Below, piece after piece: positions 55,576 through 64,000 of a stretch of 64,000 nt of DNA. The DNA is taken from assembly GCA_963792875.1 (NCBI GenBank), contig CAWBXV010000002.1, positions 372,001 through 436,000 on the forward strand, given 5' to 3'. Position numbers and translations under genes: made by a program. The stretch's first letter is position 1, and the number at the start of each line of letters is the position of its first letter. Under the pieces are notes generated by a model that was not told where the DNA came from, searched no databases, and worked only from the letters and a program-made list of their open reading frames with translations. Source of the DNA: JAHEGP01 sp963792875 (GTDB lineage Bacteria; Pseudomonadota; Gammaproteobacteria; Pseudomonadales; JAHEGP01).

Positions 55576-55996
55576 CAGCTAATCCCAATCGCGCCGATCG
55601 CCAATCATCGCATTCCTTGCCGACCACGTCAGCCGAACCTGTCGATCAACTCAAGCACGCCCTCGAGGAACCTGGCCTCCTGGGGCGCGGTCGCCTCCCT
55701 GAGGTAGCTCGGGATCACTTCGAGGAATTCGGCCTTTGAGCACGGCAGTTGCTGCAGCAGCTTGTCCAGCATGGCAGGCCGCAGCAGGCGCTCCTCGTCG
55801 GGCGTATCCGGCAGCGAGGCGCGAATCGCCCGGCGATCGAAGTCGATGAGCCGATTGCGCAGATCGACGCCCGCGGGCTCGTCAAATAGCCCACCCTGCA
55901 CGCCAACCGCCGGCGTAGTCTCCGGTGCCGACGCATCCACTGCACGCGCCGCCACGGGCGCCTCGTCCACTGGCGTGCGAAGACTCTCCAGCTCCC

Positions 55997-56563
55997 TCAG
56001 GATGGGCGCCAGTTGCGCGTCCGGTGTTTGAACCAGTCAGTGGACCAGATCCGGCGGATGCACCAGCCCAGATTTTCGAGCACATCCTGGCGCAGGCGAT
56101 CGCGATCCCGCGCCGACTTGGCCGAGTGATAGGTCGCGCCGTCGCACTCGATGCCCATCAGGAAGCGCCCCGGCCTGCCAGGGTCCCGTACAGCCAGGTC
56201 GAGATAATAACCCGCGACACCCAACTGGGGTTCGCACTCGTACCCATGCGCCTGCAGACGCCGCATCACCGCGATCTCGAAATCGCTGCCAGCCGGCCGC
56301 CCGGTGTGCTGGTACTGCTGCACGCGGCCCGTCTCGCAGTAGGCCAGGAAATTTTTCAGCGCCAGCACGCCTCCCGAGCTGCCCTCGGTAGTGCGGATGT
56401 GGCTCGAATCCATCGACGAGTGGATGTGCATGCGCTTCTTGGCGCGCGTAAAAAGCACGTTCAGCCGGCGCCAGCCCGCGTCGGCGTTGATGGGGCCAAA
56501 GCGCTGGGGCATGGCCGCGGCGCCCGCCGTTTCGGGTCCGTAGGTCATCGAGATCACTATCAC
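55997..56563 (-). CDS. Fragment: helicase motifs V-VI and Vsr/DUF559-like nuclease
   Basis: About 188 codons. ISMTYGPETAGAAAMPQRFG and NADAGWRRLNVLFTRAKKRM are the last SF1 (UPF1-like) helicase motifs. The rest is a Vsr/DUF559-like endonuclease: SDFEIAVMRRLQAHGYECEP, VAGYYLDLAVRDP (catalytic Asp) and MGIECDGATYHSAKSARDRD (Glu-Cys-Asp), followed by DVLENLGWCIRRIWSTDWF. The key residues are present. It is joined to its neighbours only across the frameshifts described for the whole gene. Confidence 0.7.
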   Translation of the reverse strand: MIVISMTYGPETAGAAAMPQRFGPINADAGWRRLNVLFTRAKKRMHIHSSMDSSHIRTTEGSSGGVLALKNFLAYCETGRVQQYQHTGRPAGSDFEIAVMRRLQAHGYECEPQLGVAGYYLDLAVRDPGRPGRFLMGIECDGATYHSAKSARDRDRLRQDVLENLGWCIRRIWSTDWFKHRTRNWRPS

Positions 56564-59500
56564 ATCGCGCTCGTCGCCCTGGACGTTCTCCAGATTCTTG
56601 ACGAACAGCGGCTCGTCCAGCTGCTGGCTGGCCTCATACGCTGCCTGCAGCAGGGGGTCCTCCTTGACGTACTGCTCGAGCTGGCGCTCGATCTCTCGCT
56701 CTGCTTGGCGTTCATGGCCACGATGCCGACCGACTCGTCGGGCCGCTCGAGCAGCTGGCGGGCCACCGCGACAACGAGTTGCCTGACCTCCTCAGGGTTG
56801 CGGCCGTCGTGGAAGCGCCCCTGCGCTACGCGATGGAAGCGGATGCCGAACTCCTCCGACCGCTGCAGCGGCGACGGGAACAGCACCAGGTTGGAGTCAT
56901 AAAAGTGCTGGTTGGAAAAGGCGATCAGCGACTCGTGGCGCGAGCGGTAGTGCCAGCGCAGCCGGCGCGTGCTGAACATGGGCATCACGGTTTCGAGAAT
57001 GCTCTCGGTGGACTGCAGCGCCACGGCGTTGCCATCGCCCTCATCCCCGTCAATCGTCTTCTGGAAAAATGAGGTCGGCGGCAGCTGTTTGGGGTCCCCC
57101 ACCACGACCAGACTGCGTCCCCTGGCGATGGCGCCAAGGGCGTCCTCGGGGCGAATCTGGGACGCCTCATCCATGACCACCAGATCGAAATCAAAGCGCC
57201 CAGGCTCGAGATATTGGGCGACGGACATCGGGCTCATCATGAAGCAGGGCTTCAGGGCCTGCACCGCGCCGCCCGCCCGTGACAACAGCGCGCGCACCGC
57301 GATTCTGGGCTTTTTGAGCGTCAGGTTGTGGCGGATCAGGCCCAACTCGGTGTAGTCGCCGATCTTGCCGCTACAAATACCGCCGGGCAGCGTTGCGCGC
57401 GAGCCCCGATAGGCGATCAGTTCGCGCTGCAACTGCAGCAGTTTTTTGTCGTAGTGCTGGAAGCGCTCACGAATCGCCATCTGCTCCATGCCGCTGAACT
57501 GCGCCAGCTCGCAATTGGTCGCCAGCGCCTCGCTGGCCAGTTGATGGTAAATCACCGCCTTGACCACGGCCTCGACACCCTCGGGCTGGATGGCTCGGTC
57601 TGCCAGCGCATCGCTGATCCTGGTCAAGCCCTGTGCGGCGATCCTGCTGCGAACTCGCACATAATCCAGCCAGGTATCGAGCCACTCGGGATTAGCCAGG
57701 GCAGCGCGGTTGCGCTCCATGAGACATGCGACCTGACCGCCCGAGGACTCAATCCAGCGGGCCAGGATCACATCGCCGCGCCTGCTGAACACCTCGGCCT
57801 CGCGGTCGCACTCCTGCAGACCGCGCTCCAGTTCGCTCCCCAGGGCCAGCGCCGAGCGATACTGGCGCGCGTCTGGCCTGGCTTCGAAGGCGCGGCAGAG
57901 CAGTGCAGAGTCCGCCAGCTGGCGCGCGATCGCCAGGGTCTGCTCAGCGGCGGCATACACGGGCCCGGAGAATGCGCCTGCCGTCGTCGCCAGCGGCAGT
58001 GGGTCGGGTACCCACTGCGCCACCAACGGCAGCGCGCGCCAGCGTGCTATGCGGCGGTGCTGGGCCGCCAGATCGTCCGCGGTCCCCGCCAACCGCTGCA
58101 GCGTCAGACCGTGATCGGAGATCAGCCCATCCAGCTGTTGCAGTTCGCGCCGCAACACCTGCCCCAGGCCGTCCAGCACCTCCGCTGGTGCGGTGGCGCC
58201 TTCGTCCTGCAAGGCTGCGCAGCCCTGGAAATGGCGCTGCAGGTCAAGCCAGGTGCCGCGAAACTGGGCCAGTCGACCAAAGAGGCGCTTGCGCCCGAGG
58301 TCGGCCAGCGCCAGCGCGATGCTTCTGTCCATACCGAGCAGCGCATCGCCGATGGCGACGCGCGGACCGAAGCCGATCCCATACTCCTCCCGTACAGCCT
58401 TGTACCAGACGCGAAGATCCCGCAAACGCTCAATGGGGGTGTGTACGCCTTGATACTCCCGTTTCAATACCGGTTCCAGGCGATGCAGCTGCTCCAGATC
58501 TTCGCGCAACGCCGCGTACTGGATCAACTTGGGGATGTCGGCCAGCACGGACTTCTTGTCGGGCTTGACCGCCGTCGACAACTCGATCAACTGCCTTCTG
58601 GCAGTGCGCCATGCTGCCGACAACCACTTAAACGCGCCTCCCGAACCAACCACCGCGTGCAGGTCGCGCAACTCGCGGCTGGCTGGCAACGCCTCCAGAT
58701 CGAAGGGGACCGAGAGTTCCGCGTGGAGCGGCCGCAGATCAGTCAGAATGCGCTGCGTCGACTGCAGCAGCGCGTCCAGGTTCGGGTCGTCGTAGACCAC
58801 GTCGCGATAGCGCCACAGTTCGTCCGGGAGCGCCATCACCAGGCGGCACAGTGCCTGCGCCTCAAGCACTCCCGGCAGGCTGGCCTCTAAGCAGCCGCCG
58901 AGCGCCGGCGGCAGATTGGGTGCGATCTGCCCGAACTGCTCCGCGATATCGTCAAATGCATGGACGGCCTCCTCACATCGAACGGCGGCCTCGCGCAAGC
59001 TGGCCAGCGTGGTCGACGGCTTCGGCCCCAGACTCCGGATGTTCTCCAGCGTCGCCTTCAGCAAGGGCACCAGGGCGGCATCGTCGATGGCCGCTGCCGG
59101 CATGACCGCCAGCAGGACCTCGTGGGCGTCGTGGATTTCCCGATAGCAAGCCAGCAACTCGGCGAACTCCTCGCCGCGTGCCTGCAACGGGGGCAACAGC
59201 GAAAAATACCAATCGTCCCGATATTCCGGTAGCCGACGAGTCACCTCGGTCATCGCCTTGAGGTCTCCGAGCACCGCAGCCTCATCGTCTGACAGGCCCA
59301 TGCCGTCGGCGATTGCCCGCCACTGACTGTGCAGCCGGCCCAGGGTGGCATTCCATCCCTCCAGACTCTCGCGCAACGCCTGTACCTGCGGCCCCACGAG
59401 TTCCTGCTTGCGGACCCCGTACCAATAGTGCCTGGCTATGTCGCCGTCAGGCGCCTGCCGGGACACATCTCGGTAGATGCTGGCCAGCATTCTGGCGTCA

Positions 59501-60948
59501 TCCAGCAGCCTTTTGCGGGTGACGTCATCGAAACTCGACCCAGATACGCCGTCGATGGCGAGCAACTCAGGATCAATGCCCGACTCTTCGCGATAACGCG
59601 TAGCCTTGTTGAGAATGGTGTGTAGGCTCTGGCCGGTGTTCATCCAATCCCGATTGATGAGATCGACATAGCACTGCAGCCGGGTCCGCAGATCCTCGTA
59701 GCGGCCGATATCCGCCCCGATCTGCGCCGGCGGACTGGCGCGATCGCGCAGCGTGATACCGCGGCCCAAATCGCCCAGGACTTTCTGCTTGCTGGTCTTG
59801 TGGCTATGCAATTCCAGACAGAGATCGCCCAGACCCGCCTTATCCAGGCGATCCTTGACGACGTTGAGCGCCGCCATCTTCTCGGCAACGAACAGGACTT
59901 TCTTGCCGTTGGCGATGCTGGCCGCGACGAGGTTGGTGATGGTCTGCGACTTCCCCGATCCCGGCGGACCCTCGATGACCAGATTCTTGCCCTGCACCGC
60001 GTCGATCAGGGCGCTGTGCTGGGAGCTATCGGCATCGTAGATCAAAGGGTAGCTGTCATGAATGCCTTCGATCGTGTCGATCGTGTGCTCATCGCGGTAG
60101 CCTCCGCCATCATGGTCGCTGGCCGTAAAAAATCTCGCGATCAGCGGGTGCGCTTCGATGCGCGCACCACTCGGCCAGTTGTCCGGGTCGAGGTCCTGGT
60201 ACATGGCCTGTTTGGTGAAGTTGAGCAACATCAGGGTCGCCTGGCGGCGCACGCGCCAGCGCGACTGATGCGGCAGCATTGCTTCCTCCACAGCGCGAAA
60301 ATACGCTTCCGGCGGCATGTCATCGTCCACTGCAGGCAACAGCAGCCCGAAGTCCTGATCCAGCTTTTCCCTGAGCGTCACATTGGTCAGGAGCGCATCG
60401 TCGCGCAAGCGGAGACTATAGCGGTATGCTCCCTGGTCGCGGGGACTTCGCGTGCGCTCCAACGTGACCGGTATCGTGAACAACGGCGCCCACCGCTTCT
60501 GGCTGGACTCCGCGCTCTCGTACCACTCGAGAAAACCGATGCCCAGATAGAGGATATTGGCGCCGCTCTCTTCGAGCGCGGTCTGGGTTTTACTCCGGAT
60601 GCCCCTGAGTCTCGCCTCCAGTTGGGGCGCGTACAGCAGCGTCTGCAGGCGATCGTCCTCGTGATGCGGTTTCTGCAGGTCGGTGTTGGCGGGTTCGGGA
60701 AGCTCATAGGATGTGTCCAGGCCAAGCTGGCCCGCCCATTGCTCCGCCGTGGGATAGGCGATCTCGGTTTTCTCGCCGGTCTCGGAATCGACCTGTACGT
60801 ATCCAGCGGCGATCAATTTTTCCTCGGTCGGCTCCGGCACGGGGATCAGAACGAGCGATCGCTCACGGCCGAGTTCACTATAGATCTGGTCGGGCAGTTC
60901 ATCGACCAGGCGCAACGACGTGGCCATCGGGTGCCGGTAGTTGAGCAA
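56560..60948 (-). CDS. Fragment: DUF4011-type N-terminus and SF1 helicase
   Basis: 1462 codons from an internal ATG (MLNYRHPMATSLRLVDELP). The DUF4011-like front (SLVLIPVPEPTEEKL, LYLGIGFLEWYESAES) leads to the helicase: Walker A VIEGPPGSGKSQTITNLVAA (about 333), then about 800 residues of helical insertion, then box II LVVMDEASQIRPEDALGAIA and VVVGDPKQLPPTSFFQK (about 1260), and TRRLRWHYRSRHESLIAF. The last 30 codons (after AMNAKQSE) are frameshift sequence rich in Ser and Arg. If translated as it stands, the product lacks the final helicase motifs and the nuclease. Confidence 0.75.
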   Translation of the reverse strand: MLNYRHPMATSLRLVDELPDQIYSELGRERSLVLIPVPEPTEEKLIAAGYVQVDSETGEKTEIAYPTAEQWAGQLGLDTSYELPEPANTDLQKPHHEDDRLQTLLYAPQLEARLRGIRSKTQTALEESGANILYLGIGFLEWYESAESSQKRWAPLFTIPVTLERTRSPRDQGAYRYSLRLRDDALLTNVTLREKLDQDFGLLLPAVDDDMPPEAYFRAVEEAMLPHQSRWRVRRQATLMLLNFTKQAMYQDLDPDNWPSGARIEAHPLIARFFTASDHDGGGYRDEHTIDTIEGIHDSYPLIYDADSSQHSALIDAVQGKNLVIEGPPGSGKSQTITNLVAASIANGKKVLFVAEKMAALNVVKDRLDKAGLGDLCLELHSHKTSKQKVLGDLGRGITLRDRASPPAQIGADIGRYEDLRTRLQCYVDLINRDWMNTGQSLHTILNKATRYREESGIDPELLAIDGVSGSSFDDVTRKRLLDDARMLASIYRDVSRQAPDGDIARHYWYGVRKQELVGPQVQALRESLEGWNATLGRLHSQWRAIADGMGLSDDEAAVLGDLKAMTEVTRRLPEYRDDWYFSLLPPLQARGEEFAELLACYREIHDAHEVLLAVMPAAAIDDAALVPLLKATLENIRSLGPKPSTTLASLREAAVRCEEAVHAFDDIAEQFGQIAPNLPPALGGCLEASLPGVLEAQALCRLVMALPDELWRYRDVVYDDPNLDALLQSTQRILTDLRPLHAELSVPFDLEALPASRELRDLHAVVGSGGAFKWLSAAWRTARRQLIELSTAVKPDKKSVLADIPKLIQYAALREDLEQLHRLEPVLKREYQGVHTPIERLRDLRVWYKAVREEYGIGFGPRVAIGDALLGMDRSIALALADLGRKRLFGRLAQFRGTWLDLQRHFQGCAALQDEGATAPAEVLDGLGQVLRRELQQLDGLISDHGLTLQRLAGTADDLAAQHRRIARWRALPLVAQWVPDPLPLATTAGAFSGPVYAAAEQTLAIARQLADSALLCRAFEARPDARQYRSALALGSELERGLQECDREAEVFSRRGDVILARWIESSGGQVACLMERNRAALANPEWLDTWLDYVRVRSRIAAQGLTRISDALADRAIQPEGVEAVVKAVIYHQLASEALATNCELAQFSGMEQMAIRERFQHYDKKLLQLQRELIAYRGSRATLPGGICSGKIGDYTELGLIRHNLTLKKPRIAVRALLSRAGGAVQALKPCFMMSPMSVAQYLEPGRFDFDLVVMDEASQIRPEDALGAIARGRSLVVVGDPKQLPPTSFFQKTIDGDEGDGNAVALQSTESILETVMPMFSTRRLRWHYRSRHESLIAFSNQHFYDSNLVLFPSPLQRSEEFGIRFHRVAQGRFHDGRNPEEVRQLVVAVARQLLERPDESVGIVAMNAKQSERSSASSSSTSRRTPCCRQRMRPASSWTSRCSSRIWRTSRATSAM

Positions 60949-61228
60949 CGCGTTGCGGGTGGTGGAGATCCAGTAGCTTCTTGCGAAGCGCCTGCAGGGA
61001 GTCGAACGCGAAAGACGGGTTCAACTCGCCGCGTGGGAGTAGGGTCGTGTCATCGTTGGCGGGGCGATCTTTCAGCAAGGCGCGTTCCTTTGTCTGGATG
61101 TGATGAAGCTGAGCACACGGTAGCGATCTACTGACGGCAGCACTCGTACAGTCGGTGGTCGGACCAAACAGGGTTGCGCCGGTTTCAAATTCTTGGGCCA
61201 AGCGTAATGGCGATGCTGGCTTTCGACA

Positions 61229-61244
61229 CTACCCGAACGGGTAG
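61229..61244. promoter_or_regulatory. Inverted repeat, putative operator (copy 2)
   Basis: CTACCCG-AA-CGGGTAG, perfect 7-bp arms. It lies about 150 bases upstream of the proposed TTG start (61078) of the Hhe-like gene. It agrees with copy 1 at 15 of 16 positions, and the same orientation and flank (ACACTACCCGAA) are kept. Confidence 0.65.
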
Positions 61245-61336
61245 ACTTTTCGGTTGAAACATTGCGATCTGTTAACCTGGGCGCGCAATGGATGCCGCCA
61301 ACTGCCAGCCGCCGGGGCCCGCGGCGCAGCACAGCC

Positions 61337-62095
61337 TCACGCCACCCGCCCCGCCAGCCGCGCCGGGTCGAAATAGCACGCGTCGTTGAACTCGCCGGCG
61401 GGAATCGCCAGCACCCGGTCGCTGCCTTCCAGGGTGCTGGCCAGCTGGTGCAGCTTGGCCTCCTGGCGGGGGTGCCAGCGGTGACGGGGAATCCACGTGG
61501 TCATCAGCAGCCAGTGGTCCTCGGTGCGCTTGACGGTGGCGTAGCCCTCGGCCGTCAGCAGGGCTATGGGCGCGTCGCCGGCGCCGGCGGCGGCCAGCGC
61601 GGCGAGGCTGCTGAACAGCGGGCGCATGGCGGCGCAGATGCTCTCCCAGTCGTGGCACTGCGAGCGCAGGATGACGCGCTCGACCGCGTGCTCGCTCACC
61701 AGGGCCAGCGGCTCGAAGCCGAAGAGCCAGGGCCGCTTGCTGCTGACCGTGGCCACGGTGAGGGCCAGGTTGCGGCGCTCGACGGTGCCCGCCAGGGCCG
61801 GGTTGCTCAGCCGGCTGCAGGGGTCCAGCAGCAGAAAGGTGTGCTCCACCGTGCTCGAACTCCTGCGGCGGCTGGGCCGCACGGTCTCCTCCACGATGCA
61901 GGCGCGATAGCGCGCGCGCAGCGCCGCCACGGCCGCGGCGAACTGCCTGCGCCGGGACAGCGCCTTGCGCGGCGCCTGCGGCGCGGGGGCATCGCTGGCG
62001 GCGCAGACGCGGCGCAGTTCCCGCTTGAGTATCGCTTTGGCGTGGCTGTCGTCGCGGATCGGCTGGCGGGTATTCCATGCTGCGACAGCGTGCAT
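61337..62095 (-). CDS. Unrecognised 252-residue protein
   Basis: Starts at the ATG with AGGAGG 8 bases upstream (MHAVAAWNTRQPIRDDSHAK). No signal peptide, no membrane helix. The front is Arg-rich and helical; the second half alternates strands and helices (LALTVATVSSKRPWLFGFEP, CHDWESICAAMRPLFSSLAA, DHWLLMTTWIPRHRWHPRQE). I do not know the family. It is the first gene to the right of the second defence operon, transcribed the same way but behind the palindrome, so it is probably a separate unit. Confidence 0.65.
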   Translation of the reverse strand: MHAVAAWNTRQPIRDDSHAKAILKRELRRVCAASDAPAPQAPRKALSRRRQFAAAVAALRARYRACIVEETVRPSRRRSSSTVEHTFLLLDPCSRLSNPALAGTVERRNLALTVATVSSKRPWLFGFEPLALVSEHAVERVILRSQCHDWESICAAMRPLFSSLAALAAAGAGDAPIALLTAEGYATVKRTEDHWLLMTTWIPRHRWHPRQEAKLHQLASTLEGSDRVLAIPAGEFNDACYFDPARLAGRVA

Positions 62096-62279
62096 GCACT
62101 GTTCCTCCTGCTGCGGGTAGACCTCGCCCGGTTTGCGCGGCCTCGCGAGGGTGTCGGTCGATCCGGCCGGGCGCCGCTGCGCCTGCGCCGTTGGCCGGCG
62201 CGCAGCCGCGAACGGGGCGCGCATTAAAAGCCGGTTCGCCCGCGCATGCCACGGGTGGATATCCGTACACGTCGATTTT

Positions 62280-63344
62280 TCAGGCAGGTCGAACGCAGTG
62301 GGTCCGAAGGTTGTGGCCGATGGTCGCAAGCAGAAGCACCGCGACGGCGACGGTTGACCTCGGGCCGCGCACGAGCATCAGCAAGAACAAGGGCATTATC
62401 AGTGTGACGGGAAGATAGTACACCTGAATGTCGCCGATGTCGTAGCTCGCAGAGAACAGGGTGTGGCTGAGCACGAAGATGCCGAGATAGACGATGCAGC
62501 GTCTCCTCGCCGCATCGAAAGTCCAGGTTCGGAAGAAGAAAATCGCCGACAGACACAGCGCAAACAACAGCGGGTTGAACTCATCCGTAGCGAGGCGCTT
62601 CGCCATGGTCGCCAGGCCCTGCAACGGATCGTTGGCGAACAGTTGGCTCTCGAACTGGCCACCGGTAGCGTAGTCGACAAGCCGTGCCAGTGAAGCATGG
62701 GAACCGAGGAACTCCAGATAGCCGCCCGGCAGGTGGGAGAGATACAGCAGATAGAGGTACTGGCTTGCGCCGAGGAACACACAGACCGCGACCCACAGCA
62801 GCCACCGCAGCTCGCAGAAGACACCCCTGTCCGTGCTCCATACCAGATACACCATGGAGGGCAGCAAGGTGATCATCATCAGATGGTTGCCGAAGCTTAG
62901 TGCATAGCATGCACAGGCCAGCATCAGATAGCCGCGGCGCCGGCTCAGTGCAAACTGCACCATCGCCAAATGCACCACACTGAGCAGCAAGAGGTGCAGC
63001 GCGTAGACCTCAGGCTCGGTGGCCTGCGTCCAAAACGTGAACGTCGTCCCCGCCGCGGCAACGGCGAGCAGGCTCCCGAGGCGACTTCCTAGCAGCAGGC
63101 CTCCCATGCGGTAGGTGAGCCACAGCGCTCCCACAGCGCAGAGCAGGGAGAACACATCGAGTCGCTCCGGACCGGGGACGAAGGTCAGGTAGCGCGATGC
63201 CAACTCCGACAGCGCCAGGTATAACGGATAGCCGGTCGAATGCGGCGTGCCGTTGGCCGCCCAGAGAAACTGCCACTTGATGGAGTCGCCGTAGTTTACC
63301 CACCCCCCAGGTGCCGCCACTGGGCGAAGACCGACGCCGGACAA
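62280..63344 (-). CDS. DUF2723-family membrane protein, possibly N-terminally truncated
   Basis: 354 residues with about nine membrane helices. NYGDSIKWQFLWAANGTPHS followed by TGYPLYLALSEL is the DUF2723 opening motif (GDS...HPPGYPLY), proteins proposed to be glycosyltransferase-like with periplasmic active sites. Members usually have one more helix before this motif. Here the frame begins at a TTG, and an in-frame TGA lies only a few codons upstream, so the front helix is missing or lies in another frame. It could still be functional if the TTG is a true start. Confidence 0.75.
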   Translation of the reverse strand: MSGVGLRPVAAPGGWVNYGDSIKWQFLWAANGTPHSTGYPLYLALSELASRYLTFVPGPERLDVFSLLCAVGALWLTYRMGGLLLGSRLGSLLAVAAAGTTFTFWTQATEPEVYALHLLLLSVVHLAMVQFALSRRRGYLMLACACYALSFGNHLMMITLLPSMVYLVWSTDRGVFCELRWLLWVAVCVFLGASQYLYLLYLSHLPGGYLEFLGSHASLARLVDYATGGQFESQLFANDPLQGLATMAKRLATDEFNPLLFALCLSAIFFFRTWTFDAARRRCIVYLGIFVLSHTLFSASYDIGDIQVYYLPVTLIMPLFLLMLVRGPRSTVAVAVLLLATIGHNLRTHCVRPA

Positions 63345-63692
63345 GGCCGCGAGGGTTCAGGGCTTCCCGACGTGAGCCAGGGCTCCGCCCCCGGATCGCC
63401 CTGTCAGCCAGGGCCGCGCCGACTATCCCCACAATCTGTGGACAACTCTGGGAGCAAGGTGTCCACAGCCGCGCCTGAGCGCTGCCCGGTGCCGCCCCGG
63501 CAGATCTGGTCATTTTTTGTTCAGCCAGGGGGGGGGCCGGCGGCAGGCCAGGTGGCGCAGCGCAGGCTCGCGACAGCGCCGGCGCCGCCCGCAGGATGCA
63601 ACTGGCGGTTGTATTGCGGGGGCAGGAGGGTTTCAATCGGCACATCGGGTCAAGCACTTCACTTACGGACTCGAGACAGCAGAGGACAGGTT
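63345..63692. other. Intergenic region with an inverted repeat of DnaA-box-like sequences
   Basis: No gene in about 350 bases. CTGTGGACA (63436-63444) and TGTCCACAG (63460-63468) form a 9-bp inverted repeat; read outward each resembles a DnaA box (TTGTCCACA and GTGTCCACA versus TTATCCACA). The region is otherwise C/G-rich and should carry the promoter of the acyl-CoA dehydrogenase. Confidence 0.5.
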
Positions 63693-64000
63693 ATGGATTT
63701 CGAATACTCTGAGAAGGTCACCCGGCTGATTGCCCGGCTGCGCGCTTTCATGGACGAACACGTGTATCCGCATGAAGCGGAGATGGAGCGGCAGGTCGAG
63801 GCCGATCCCTGGAATACGCCCCCGTTGATGGAGGCGCTCAAGGCCAGGGCCCGCGCCGCCGGGCTGTGGAATCTGTTTCTGCCGCCGAGCTACGGCCACT
63901 ACAGCGGCGGTCTGACCACGCTGGAATACGCGCCGCTGGCGGAAGAGATGGGCAGGGTGTTCTGGGCGCCCGAAGTTTTCAACTGCGCCGCGCCGGACAC
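63693..64000 (+). CDS. Acyl-CoA dehydrogenase (partial, runs off the right edge)
   Basis: The first 102 residues of an acyl-CoA dehydrogenase, ATG with AGAGGACAGG upstream. The N-terminal helical domain reads VTRLIARLRAFMDEHVYPHE, ARAAGLWNLFLPPSYGHYSG, GLTTLEYAPLAEEMGRVFWA, as in ACAD10/11-like bacterial enzymes that oxidise medium- or long-chain acyl-CoA. The catalytic Glu and the FAD-binding regions lie beyond the window. It faces away from the DUF2723 gene. Confidence 0.88.
   Translation, partial: MDFEYSEKVTRLIARLRAFMDEHVYPHEAEMERQVEADPWNTPPLMEALKARARAAGLWNLFLPPSYGHYSGGLTTLEYAPLAEEMGRVFWAPEVFNCAAPD

Larger units (their letters stand above)
55629..61078 (-). pseudogene. Hhe-type DUF4011/SF1 helicase/Vsr-like nuclease gene with three frameshifts
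   Basis: One gene of about 1815 codons read in four pieces. The likely start is the TTG at 61078 with AAAGGA 7 bases upstream; the first frame gives FDSLQALRKKLLDL. An extra C near 60966 shifts frame into TTRNALLNYRHPMATSLRL of the main frame (to about 56703). A missing base at 56691-56703 (KQSE/IERQLEQYV) shifts into the helicase end and nuclease, and a second missing base at about 56026-56030 (WFK/TPDAQLAPIL) shifts into the tail ending ELIDRFG. No stop codons lie inside the pieces, so inactivation is recent or the shifts are sequence errors. The domain order matches single-gene Hhe-type defence proteins; the match is from memory. Confidence 0.72.

Noticed and set aside
57328..58890. 520-codon + strand frame opposite the Hhe-like gene
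   Set aside because: Gln/Arg/His-rich antisense shadow; the minus strand carries clear helicase motifs.
1..64000. CRISPR arrays, rRNA and tRNA genes
   Set aside because: No regularly spaced repeats and no tRNA or rRNA-like stretch noticed by eye; a covariance-model scan would be needed to be certain.

Overview
The window is high-GC DNA from what looks like a gammaproteobacterial chromosome. The lineage call is an inference from gene content: a Cpx-type two-component pair facing a Spy/CpxP-like gene, YaeQ, MtfA, a DASH cryptochrome, EgtB, a PhoX-like phosphatase and an acyl-CoA dehydrogenase. A marine aerobe would fit. I saw no rRNA, tRNA or CRISPR array. Both edges cut genes: egtB on the left and an acyl-CoA dehydrogenase on the right.

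Positions 1-22656 read as ordinary chromosome: egtB and a PhzF-family gene in overlap, cry-DASH, chrA, mtfA, a small epoxide-hydrolase-like gene, a stand-alone PLD/SF2-helicase/DUF3427 protein, yaeQ, several lipoproteins, two secreted proteins (one with a phospholipase A2-like motif, one with a peptidoglycan-binding domain), cpxAR-like genes facing a Spy/CpxP-like gene with a probable CpxR box between them, a PhoX-like protein and a GT2 glycosyltransferase.

Positions 23103-37145 hold three giant genes (2394, 1244 and 1032 codons) in one leftward operon with 12-bp gaps. I do not recognise any of them as a known system. They lack obvious signal peptides and are mostly beta-rich. The first has an OmpA-like segment and the last ends in a PLD-like fold whose HxK motif is lost. 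The block is less GC-rich than its surroundings, has an AT-rich leader, and is bounded by insertion-sequence debris: a possible IS200/IS605-type end on the left, tnpB and IS1202/ISNCY remnants on the right. It is the best candidate here for an undescribed system. A 1034-residue secreted HExxH protein and a flavin monooxygenase follow.

Positions 43879-61336 are a defence island of two leftward operons. The first is a complete type I Zorya system, zorA-zorB-zorC-zorD. The second runs from a very large DUF4011/superfamily 1 helicase/Vsr-like nuclease gene of the Hhe type, carrying three frameshifts, through a NUDIX-methyltransferase fusion to a PLD/SF2-helicase/DUF3427 protein. Nearly the same 16-bp palindrome (CTACCCG-AA-yGGGTAG) lies upstream of each operon, which suggests one shared regulator or a duplicated insertion site. 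An unrecognised 252-residue protein, a DUF2723 membrane protein that may be N-terminally truncated, and the start of an acyl-CoA dehydrogenase finish the window.
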